Source: Sphingomonas sp. (lineage in GTDB: Bacteria; Pseudomonadota; Alphaproteobacteria; Sphingomonadales; Sphingomonadaceae). From it: a DNA stretch of 5,549 bases. The stretch is taken from positions 1-5,549 of the forward strand of contig JAIERC010000032.1 of NCBI GenBank assembly GCA_019747165.1. The letters are read 5' to 3'. Position numbers and translations under genes: made by a program. Under the pieces are notes generated by a model. It saw only the letters and a list, made by a program, of their open reading frames with translations. It made no database searches and had not been told where the DNA came from. Below, piece by piece: positions 1-5,549 of the stretch; the first letter of the stretch is position 1, and each line of letters opens with the position of its first letter.

Positions 1-12
1 CGCGAACCAAAT
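1..12. repeat. Tail of a dispersed GC-rich repeat, cut by the window edge
   Basis: The first 12 bases, CGCGAACCAAAT, are identical to bases 675-686 inside the repeat cluster upstream of sufB. In that cluster they form the end of a copy running in the same direction. The window therefore probably opens in the last part of another copy of the same repeat, just upstream of the regulator gene. The match is short, so this rests on the identity plus its AT-rich ending, which all copies share. Confidence 0.5.
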
Positions 13-50
13 CTTCTTCTTCAAAGCTCTCCCGGCCCGCCGCTTAACGG

Positions 51-80
51 TTGACGCGGGCGTCCCCCGACGCCATCTAC
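51..80 (+). promoter_or_regulatory. Candidate promoter of the regulator-suf operon
   Basis: TTGACG at 51-56 is a good -35 hexamer. A weak -10-like stretch (CATCTA, 74-79) follows after 17 bases. It lies just upstream of the dyad at 82-104 and the regulator start at 114, a sensible place for an operon promoter. The -10 match is poor and alphaproteobacterial promoters are loosely conserved, so this is tentative. No other promoter-like site was recognised further into the operon. Confidence 0.3.
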
Positions 81-81
81 C

Positions 82-104
82 AATCAGATCGAATCTGTCC
101 GATT
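82..104. promoter_or_regulatory. Candidate operator: 23-bp imperfect dyad before the Rrf2 gene
   Basis: The arms read AATCnGAnnGA and TCnnTCnGATT around one central base, so 16 of 22 positions are symmetric. The dyad directly follows the candidate promoter and ends 9 bases before the regulator start codon. Rrf2 regulators bind as dimers to dyads of about this length and often repress their own operon, so this is the best candidate for an autoregulatory site. It was picked by eye and does not match a named box that I can recall exactly. Confidence 0.45.
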
Positions 105-113
105 AGGAAATAC

Positions 114-530
114 ATGCGTCTTTCCAGCCTTGCCGATTATGCTGTTGTGATGATGAGCGCTTCTGCGCGCCATTGTGGCGTGACCGGCCGGCTGAACGCG
201 ACGCTGCTGGCCGATGAGACGGGCATTCCATTGCCGACGGTGCAAAAGCTGGTGAGTCGGCTGTCATCGGCTGGGCTGATCGAAAGCACGCGCGGCACTG
301 GCGGTGGTTTCCGCCTGTCGCGCCCGCCCGCCAGCATTAGCCTGGCCGACATCATCGAAGCGGTCGAAGGGCCAATCGTGCTGACGTCGTGCGTCGATGA
401 GGGGCGGCATGACTGCATCATTGAAGAAAATTGCCGCGTGAAGCCGCACTGGAATGTCGTCAATGGCGCAGTGCGCGGGGCATTGGCGGGGGTGTCGCTT
501 GCCAGCCTTTCGGCGGAGTTAGTGGCGTGA
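114..530 (+). CDS. Rrf2-family regulator of the SUF operon, probable Fe-S sensor
   Basis: A 138-residue transcription factor of the Rrf2 family (IscR, RirA, NsrR relatives), closest in style to the SUF-system regulators that head suf operons. The N-terminus MRLSSLADYAVVMM is the usual family opening. The winged helix-turn-helix spans about residues 26-70, with recognition helix near LPTVQKLVSRL (40-50) and a wing rich in Gly and Arg (RGTGGGFRLSRP, 60-71). A long helix ending in EAVEGP (82-87) precedes three cysteines, C93, C101 and C107. Their C-X7-C-X5-C spacing is that of RirA-type proteins, which ligate an Fe-S cluster; E. coli IscR has X5 and X5. The ATG at 114 is chosen because it gives the family N-terminus and has AGGAA at 105-109; a TTG at 51 would add 21 unrelated residues across the operator. 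It probably senses Fe-S or iron status and controls the genes behind it. Confidence 0.92.
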   Translation: MRLSSLADYAVVMMSASARHCGVTGRLNATLLADETGIPLPTVQKLVSRLSSAGLIESTRGTGGGFRLSRPPASISLADIIEAVEGPIVLTSCVDEGRHDCIIEENCRVKPHWNVVNGAVRGALAGVSLASLSAELVA

Positions 531-532
531 CG

Positions 533-571
533 AAGAATTTGTTCGCGCAGAGGCGCAGAGACGCGGAGAAG
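533..571 (+). repeat. Dispersed GC-rich repeat, copy 1 (forward)
   Basis: AAGAATTTG followed by TTCGCGCAGAGGCGCAGAGA (542-561) and a short ACGCGGAGAAGAA tail. The 20-mer recurs exactly at 691-710. The reverse complement of 533-556 recurs at 666-690 with one extra G. Together with the copies below it forms the regulator-sufB spacer. Such purine-rich GCGGAGACGC-type sequences usually occur many times per genome, but the genome-wide copy number cannot be seen here. Confidence 0.85.
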
Positions 572-651
572 AAGGGAAGGCAGGGCGGCGCAGCCTTCTT
601 GCTTTCACCAGCCCTTGCTGAAAGCGCACCGCGCATCGCGCAGGCGCAACC

Positions 652-690
652 CCTCCGCGTCCTCCGCGCCTCTGCGCGAACCAAATTCTT
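652..690 (-). repeat. Dispersed GC-rich repeat, copy 2 (inverted)
   Basis: Read on the minus strand, this copy gives AAGAATTTGG, TTCGCGCAGAGGCGC and a GGAGGACGCGGAGG end, matching copy 1 almost base for base. Copies 1 and 2 can therefore pair over about 24 bp in the transcript. The bases between them (572-651) show no gene or repeat that I recognise. Copy 2 also ends exactly where copy 3 begins. Confidence 0.85.
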
Positions 691-716
691 TTCGCGCAGA
701 GGCGCAGAGAGCGCTG
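691..716 (+). repeat. Dispersed GC-rich repeat, copy 3 (forward), forming a hairpin with copy 2
   Basis: TTCGCGCAGAGGCGCAGAGA at 691-710 is identical to copy 1. Its first 15 bases (691-705) are a perfect inverted repeat of 666-680 around a 10-base loop (681-690), giving a compact hairpin. Because copies 1 and 3 compete for pairing with copy 2, the spacer RNA has two alternative folds. No run of T follows, so it does not look like an intrinsic terminator. The sufB Shine-Dalgarno (AGGAG, 742-746) lies outside the repeat. Confidence 0.85.
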
Positions 717-756
717 AGATTTTTGAAAGCCGCGTTGCGGCAGGAGTGACGGCATA

Positions 757-2240
<1,484 letters not shown>

Positions 2241-2241
<1 letters not shown>

Positions 2242-2528
2242 TGGATGCAGTTCTCGTTATCGCGAAGCTCAACTTCACCGATGTTGCGCGCTATCGTCAG
2301 TATCAGCAGGCGTTTCCGGCGGCCTTTGCTGGGAGCGGTGGCGAAATTCTAGCTGCCGATGAAGCGCCCGAGACGCTGTCCGGCGAATCTGCGGACAAGG
2401 TTGTCGTCATGCGCTTCCCAAGTGCGGAAGCAGCCCACGCTTTTCTCGATTCCGAGGCATATCGGCAAATCTCTATCGACCGCGATGCCGGTGCCGTAAC
2501 CCAATCATGGCTGGTGAAATCGTTCTGA
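2241..2528 (+). CDS. DUF1330-like small protein inside the suf operon
   Basis: A 95-residue protein resembling the DUF1330 family, small dimeric alpha-beta barrels of unknown function. Family-like features are an opening beta strand (AVLVIAKLNF, 3-12), DVARYRQYQQAFP (about 14-26), a GGEILA strand, VVVMRFPSAEAAHAFLDSEAYRQI (about 54-77) and a closing WLVKSF strand. There are no cysteines, signal peptide or membrane segment, so it is cytosolic and unlikely to carry a cluster itself. The ATG at 2241 overlaps the sufB stop (TGATG); GTG at 2238 would add one residue. Its own stop overlaps the sufC ATG the same way, so it is co-translated between two SUF subunits. Its GC is about 58% by hand count over 2281-2520, against 68% in a sampled sufB line (1501-1560), and its codons are less GC-biased, which hints at a later arrival. 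Family assignment is by pattern; function unknown. Confidence 0.8.
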
Positions 2529-3358
2529 TGCTAAAAATCAATAACCTCCACGCCGAAATCGACGGCAAGGAAATCCTCAAGGGCCTCTCGCTCAGCGTCA
2601 ATGCGGGCGAGGTTCATGCGATCATGGGGCCGAACGGCGCGGGCAAATCGACGCTTGGCTATGTGCTCGGCGGGCGGCCTGCTTATGAGGTGACGTCGGG
2701 GACGGTCGAGTTTCACGCTCCCACCCTGTGCTCCGGCGAAGGCCGGAGCGTTGGCGATGATGGCCAGGGCTCCGGCCTTCGCCGGAGCACGGAAGATGGC
2801 GAATGGGTCGACCTCCTCGCCCTTGCCCCGCACGAACGCGCGGCGGCTGGCCTGTTCCTCGGCTTCCAATATCCGGTCGAAATCCCCGGCGTGTCGAACG
2901 TCCAGTTCTTGCGCGAGGCGCTTAACGCCCAGCGCAAGGGCCGCGACGAAGCCCCGCTCTCCGGCGGCGAGTTCCTGAAGCTCGCCAAGGCGCAGGCAGC
3001 GGGGCTCGGCATGGATTATGAGATGCTCAAGCGGCCGGTTAATGTCGGCTTTTCGGGCGGCGAGAAGAAGCGCAATGAAATGGTGCAGATGGGCATCATC
3101 GCGCCCAAGCTGGCGATCCTCGACGAAACCGATAGCGGGCTCGACATCGATGCGCTGCGTGCGGTGGGCGACGGGATCAACCGGATCATGCGCGCGCCCG
3201 ACAAGGCGGTGATCCTGATCACGCATTACCAGCGGCTGCTCGATTATGTGCAGCCCGACTTCGTGCACATCCTGAGCGGCGGGCGGATTGTGAAGACCGG
3301 CGGGCCGGAGCTGGCGCTCGAGCTTGAGGCAGAGGGCTATGCGGGGGTGACGGCGTGA
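2528..3358 (+). CDS. sufC: SufC, ABC-type ATPase of the SUF complex, with an in-frame repeat insertion
   Basis: A 276-residue SufC; the E. coli protein has 248. It hydrolyses ATP to drive rearrangement of SufB-SufD during cluster assembly and is soluble despite its ABC-transporter fold. Visible motifs are Walker A GPNGAGKST (34-42, K40), Q-loop Q114 in FQYPVEIPGVSN, signature FSGGEKKR (175-182), Walker B with LAILDE (E200), D-loop SGLD (203-206) and H-loop H233. K40 keeps its E. coli number, while Q85 and E171 appear 29 places later, so about 29 residues are inserted between. They lie between GTVEF (58-62) and DLLALAP (95-101) and coincide with a DNA palindrome (separate entry). All catalytic residues are intact, so the protein should be active. 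The ATG at 2528 gives the standard MLKINNLHAEIDGKEIL start; an ATG at 2507 would add seven residues from inside the previous gene. Confidence 0.97.
   Translation: MLKINNLHAEIDGKEILKGLSLSVNAGEVHAIMGPNGAGKSTLGYVLGGRPAYEVTSGTVEFHAPTLCSGEGRSVGDDGQGSGLRRSTEDGEWVDLLALAPHERAAAGLFLGFQYPVEIPGVSNVQFLREALNAQRKGRDEAPLSGGEFLKLAKAQAAGLGMDYEMLKRPVNVGFSGGEKKRNEMVQMGIIAPKLAILDETDSGLDIDALRAVGDGINRIMRAPDKAVILITHYQRLLDYVQPDFVHILSGGRIVKTGGPELALELEAEGYAGVTA
2728..2790. repeat. Palindromic repeat element inserted within the sufC coding sequence
   Basis: Bases 2728-2749 and 2769-2790 are perfect 22-bp inverted repeats around an 18/19-base spacer (2750-2768). Each arm is itself a hairpin: GCTCCGGC, loop GAAG, GCCGGAGC on the left and the same with loop CTTC on the right. 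This double-hairpin shape is typical of intergenic REP-like elements, and the CTCCGGC-GAAG-GCCGGAG theme is, as I recall it, common between genes in sphingomonads. Here it encodes residues 67-88 of SufC and keeps the frame open. The full insertion is probably about 87 bp, since 29 extra residues are seen relative to E. coli SufC. Confidence 0.9.
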
Positions 3359-3465
3359 TGACCGCCGCAGGCAATTCTCTTCTTCTCCGCGCCTCCCCGC
3401 CTCCGCGTGAGTCAAATTTGTTCGCGCGGAGACGCGGAGACGCGGAGATGGTGCGCTCGTGGTGA
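3358..3465 (+). other. 35-codon open frame bridging the sufC stop and the sufD start
   Basis: ATG at 3358-3360 overlaps the sufC stop (TGATG), the same junction type used twice upstream. The frame runs 35 codons through the repeat hairpin and ends at TGA 3463-3465, overlapping the GTG of sufD at 3462 (GTGA). A ribosome finishing sufC could reinitiate here, open the hairpin and be delivered to sufD. The peptide (starting MTAAGNSLLLRASPPP, then Arg-rich) is repeat-derived and matches no family I know. Possibly a coupling device, possibly chance. Confidence 0.35.
3384..3448. repeat. Dispersed GC-rich repeat as a hairpin covering the sufD ribosome binding site
   Basis: Bases 3384-3407 and 3425-3448 are inverted repeats matching at 21 of 24 positions around a 17-base loop (3408-3424). 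The right half, with AAATTTGTTCGCGCGGAGACGC at its start, belongs to the same family as the copies before sufB (shared AATTTGTTCGCGC). The left half is an inverted copy. The last bases of the right arm, GGAGA (3444-3448), are the only good Shine-Dalgarno for sufD and pair with TCTCC (3384-3388). There is no T run, so it is not a terminator. Confidence 0.85.
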
Positions 3466-4211
3466 CGCTTGCTCTTCCCACGCGCCGCGATGAATCCTGG
3501 CGGTACAGCGATCTGGAGGCTGTCGCCTCGGTCTGGCCCATCCCGGCGCCGGAGCGGATTGAGGTCGCAGCGGGCGAGGAGATTGCGCGCGTGATCGTGC
3601 AGGATGCCGCCGCCGATGTTGTTGCGATCCATGATTATGCGGTGGTGCTTGGTGCCGGCGCCCGCGCGACGTTTCATGTGCTCAACACCGGCGGTCGGCT
3701 GGGGCGCGTGACGATCGATGTTACGCTCCATGAGGGCGCTCATTTCGAACTGGGCGCAGCGATGCTCGGCGGGGGCGAGCAGACGCTCGAGATCGTCACG
3801 ACGATGCGCCATATCGAGCCCAATGCGACCAGCAATCAGGTCGTGCGCTCGGTGCTCGGCGGCAAGGCGACGGGGTCGTATCTCGGCAAGGTGGCAGTCG
3901 CGCGGCATGCGCAGAAGACCGATGCGTCGCAGTCAGTAAAGGCGATGCTGCTCGCGCGGACGGCGACCGCCAATGCCAAGCCTGAGCTGGAAATCTATGC
4001 CGACGACGTGAAATGCGCGCACGGCGCGACCGTCGGTGAGCTGGATGCCAATGCGCTGTTCTACCTGATGAGCCGGGGCATCGCGCCAGCCGAGGCCAAG
4101 GCGCTGCTGCTGCGCGGGTTCATCGCGGGCGTGTTTGACGATGTGGCCGACGATGCCGCGCGCGAGAAGCTGGAAGCGGCGGCGAGTGCGGCGCTGGAGC
4201 GGATGTTGTGA
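3459..4211 (+). CDS. sufD: SufD, Fe-S scaffold subunit (short form)
   Basis: A 250-residue SufD; the E. coli protein has 423. SufD is the SufB paralogue that pairs with it in SufBC2D and supplies a histidine at the cluster-building interface. The opening LPTRRDESWRYSDLEAV is the family's N-terminal signature. A beta-helix core follows (about 40-195). EIYADDVKCAHGATVGELD holds C186 and H188, the counterparts of E. coli C358 and H360. The C-terminal helical segment (ANALFYLMSRGIAPAEAKALLLRGF) docks SufC. The missing length falls mostly between the signature and the core; compact SufD forms are, I believe, usual in sphingomonads, so this is probably not a truncation. No in-frame ATG lies upstream; the frame is closed by TGA at 3408-3410, leaving adjacent GTG codons at 3459 and 3462. 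GGAGA at 3444-3448 serves either, from within a repeat hairpin. Confidence 0.95.
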   Translation: MVTLALPTRRDESWRYSDLEAVASVWPIPAPERIEVAAGEEIARVIVQDAAADVVAIHDYAVVLGAGARATFHVLNTGGRLGRVTIDVTLHEGAHFELGAAMLGGGEQTLEIVTTMRHIEPNATSNQVVRSVLGGKATGSYLGKVAVARHAQKTDASQSVKAMLLARTATANAKPELEIYADDVKCAHGATVGELDANALFYLMSRGIAPAEAKALLLRGFIAGVFDDVADDAAREKLEAAASAALERML

Positions 4212-4399
4212 GCTGCACCATTTCCACCAACCGTCACCCCGGCCTTGGTGATGAAGGTCGCCGCGTCCCCCGGACGCGGCTGCAACCGTCCGGGGGACGG
4301 TTTCACCTTCATCACGGGTCCCGCTTCTTCTCCACGGCGGAATTAGGCAGCGGGACCCCGGGTCAAGCCCGGGGTGACGAGATGGGGTTGGTGATATGA
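4208..4399 (+). other. 63-codon open frame bridging the sufD stop and the sufS start
   Basis: GTG at 4208-4210 overlaps the sufD stop TGA (4209-4211). The frame is open for 63 codons and its TGA (4397-4399) overlaps the sufS ATG (4396-4398) as ATGA. Both other frames are closed by stops inside this stretch, so this is the least trivial of the three bridging frames. Its residues are repeat-derived with no known domain. It might keep sufS coupled to sufD despite the intervening palindromes. No peptide function is claimed. Confidence 0.3.
4225..4393. repeat. Nested palindromic element between sufD and sufS
   Basis: The outer arms are CACCAAC (4225-4231) with GTTGGTG (4387-4393), and CGTCACCCCGG (4232-4242) with CCGGGGTGACG (4369-4379). 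Inside lie GTGATGAAGGT (4248-4258) with its complement at 4305-4315, CGTCCCCCGGA (4264-4274) with 4289-4299, GGGTCCCGCT (4316-4325) with 4349-4358, and a tight hairpin ACCCCGGG-TCAAG-CCCGGGGT (4355-4375) that competes with the preceding pair. The last motif is, from memory, a common intergenic repeat in alphaproteobacteria. The outer stem ends three bases before the sufS ATG, so it can mask the ribosome entry site. No T run follows any stem, so there is no obvious terminator. Confidence 0.85.
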
Positions 4400-5549
4400 A
4401 CGCCCCCACCGCCATCCGCGCTGACTTCCCCGGCATCGGCGACTGGCACTATCTCGACACCGCCGCGACCGCGCAAAAGCCCCAGGCCGTGATCGACGCG
4501 ATTGCGCAAGCCTATGGCCCCGATTACGCCACCGTCCACCGCGGCGTGTACAAGCGTTCCGCCGACATGACGCTCGCTTATGAGGCCGCGCGGCGGCGCG
4601 TCGCCGGGTTCATCGGCGCGGGATCCGAGAACGAGATTGTCTTCGTGCGCGGCGCGACCGAGGGGATCAATCTCGTCGCGACGTGCTGGGTGGGGAAACA
4701 GCTCAAGGCGGGCGACCGCATCCTGCTCAGTCAGCTTGAGCATCACAGTAACATCGTGCCGTGGCAGATGATTGCTGAGAAGGTTGGCGCCCATATCGAT
4801 GTCATCCCACTGACCGAGGACCACTGCATCGACCTGGATGTGATGGCAGCGATGATCACACCCGCGCACAAATTGGTCGCGCTGGCGCATGTCTCCAACG
4901 TGCTGGGATCGGTGCTTGATTGCGCCCGCGCGGCGGATATCGCGCATGCCGTCGGTGCGAAGATCCTGCTCGATGGCTGCCAGGCGGTGCCGCGTATGCG
5001 CGTCGATGTGCAAGCGCTCGACTGCGACTTCTACGTCTTCTCTGCGCACAAGCTTTATGGCCCGACCGGCTTTGGCGTGCTGTGGGCGCGGCCCGAATTG
5101 CTCGAGGCGATGCCGCCCTATCAGGGTGGTGGCGCGATGATTGATCGGGTGAGTTTTGCGGGCACCACCTATGCTCCGCCGCCGGGCCGGTTTGAGGCGG
5201 GGACGCCGCATATTGTCGGCGCGCTGGGGCTGCATGCCGCGATCGATTATGTCGAGGCGGTTGGGCTGGAGCGCATCCACGCGATCGAAACCGATCTGGT
5301 GCGCCAAACCCGCGCGGCGCTGTCGCAGATCAACTCGGTGCGGCTGTTCGGGCCGGAGGAGTCGGCCGGGATCGTCAGCTTTGTGATCGAAGGCGTACAT
5401 CCCCACGACATCGGCACGATCCTGGACGAGGAAGGCGTGGCGATCCGCGCCGGGCACCATTGCGCGCAGCCGCTAATGGCGTCGCTCGGTGTCGACGCGA
5501 CCGCGCGCGCCAGCTTTGGGGTGTATAGCGATGCCAGCGATGTCGAAGC
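4396..5549 (+). CDS. sufS: SufS, cysteine desulfurase (3' end outside the window)
   Basis: A PLP-dependent group II cysteine desulfurase that converts cysteine to alanine and holds the released sulfur as a persulfide for SufB. The first 384 residues are present; E. coli SufS has 406, so about 20 are missing at the window edge. Landmarks are DTAATAQKP (21-29), TVHRGVY, EHHSNIVPWQ with H116/H117 (one stacks on PLP), D193 and Q196 in DGCQAV, the Schiff-base lysine K219 in SAHKLYGPTG, the catalytic C356 in RAGHHCAQP, and R371 fifteen residues later, the same spacing as E. coli C364 and R379. The ATG at 4396 gives the usual N-terminus leading into IRADFPGI. Its Shine-Dalgarno is weak (GATGGGG, 4381-4387) and lies in the bulge of the upstream palindrome's outer stem. 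Its acceptor partner (SufE or SufU type) is not in the window. Confidence 0.97.
   Translation, partial: MNAPTAIRADFPGIGDWHYLDTAATAQKPQAVIDAIAQAYGPDYATVHRGVYKRSADMTLAYEAARRRVAGFIGAGSENEIVFVRGATEGINLVATCWVGKQLKAGDRILLSQLEHHSNIVPWQMIAEKVGAHIDVIPLTEDHCIDLDVMAAMITPAHKLVALAHVSNVLGSVLDCARAADIAHAVGAKILLDGCQAVPRMRVDVQALDCDFYVFSAHKLYGPTGFGVLWARPELLEAMPPYQGGGAMIDRVSFAGTTYAPPPGRFEAGTPHIVGALGLHAAIDYVEAVGLERIHAIETDLVRQTRAALSQINSVRLFGPEESAGIVSFVIEGVHPHDIGTILDEEGVAIRAGHHCAQPLMASLGVDATARASFGVYSDASDVE

Noticed and set aside
51..113. A TTG start at 51 for the regulator
   Set aside because: It would add 21 residues with no similarity to Rrf2 N-termini and would translate through the operator-like dyad. The ATG at 114 gives the family start and has a Shine-Dalgarno.
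533..716. Repeat cluster as a CRISPR array
   Set aside because: The copies alternate in orientation, spacing is irregular and there are no uniform spacers.
2704..2811. GGTCGA at 2704-2709 and 2806-2811 as a target-site duplication around the sufC insertion
   Set aside because: Excising 102 bases between them would remove 34 residues, five more than comparison with E. coli SufC supports, and the hexamer is common in GC-rich DNA.
2531..3541. A 336-codon minus-strand open frame opposite sufC and the sufC-sufD gap
   Set aside because: Same reason: it mirrors a real gene, shows no family signature, and part of it is the repeat.
4355..4375. The strong hairpin before sufS as an intrinsic terminator
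   Set aside because: No T-rich run follows, it lies between two operon genes, and the same motif is a known kind of dispersed repeat. The hairpins at 666-705 and 3384-3448 fail for the same reason.
4363..5460. A 365-codon minus-strand open frame opposite sufS
   Set aside because: It is antisense to a clear cysteine desulfurase with all catalytic residues in place. The composition is typical of a shadow frame.

Overview
The window is most of a SUF iron-sulfur cluster assembly operon, all on the + strand. Gene order is Rrf2-family regulator, sufB, a small DUF1330-like gene, sufC, sufD and sufS; sufS runs off the right edge. High GC, the regulator-sufBCDS order, a short SufD, and GC-rich palindromes of the kind that litter sphingomonad genomes (one with core ACCCCGGG-TCAAG-CCCGGGGT) suggest an alphaproteobacterium, most likely a sphingomonad. 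The taxon is an inference from style; there is no rRNA or other marker gene.

Layout. Bases 1-113 hold the tail of a repeat and a candidate operator and promoter for the regulator. The regulator (114-530) has three cysteines spaced as in Fe-S-binding Rrf2 proteins. Bases 531-756 are a repeat cluster. sufB (757-2241), the DUF1330-like gene (2241-2528) and sufC (2528-3358) are joined by two TGATG stop/start overlaps. A 100-base gap containing a strong hairpin separates sufC from sufD (3459-4211). A 184-base gap full of nested palindromes separates sufD from sufS (4396 to the edge).

How the genes work together. SufS takes sulfur from cysteine onto an active-site cysteine. SufB, SufC and SufD form the ATP-driven scaffold on which the cluster is built. 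The Rrf2 protein probably senses cluster supply and controls the operon. The role of the DUF1330-like protein is unknown. SufE/SufU-type sulfur acceptors and SufA/SufT-type carriers are not in the window and may lie beyond sufS.

The unusual layer is the repeats. Three different palindromic repeat types sit in this one operon. One is inserted in frame inside the SufC ATPase and adds about 29 residues to an exposed loop. The other two occupy the three non-overlapping junctions. At each of these an open frame starts on the upstream stop codon, crosses the repeat and ends on the downstream start codon, so translational coupling could survive the insertions. That coupling idea is an inference; the coordinates and reading frames are directly visible.
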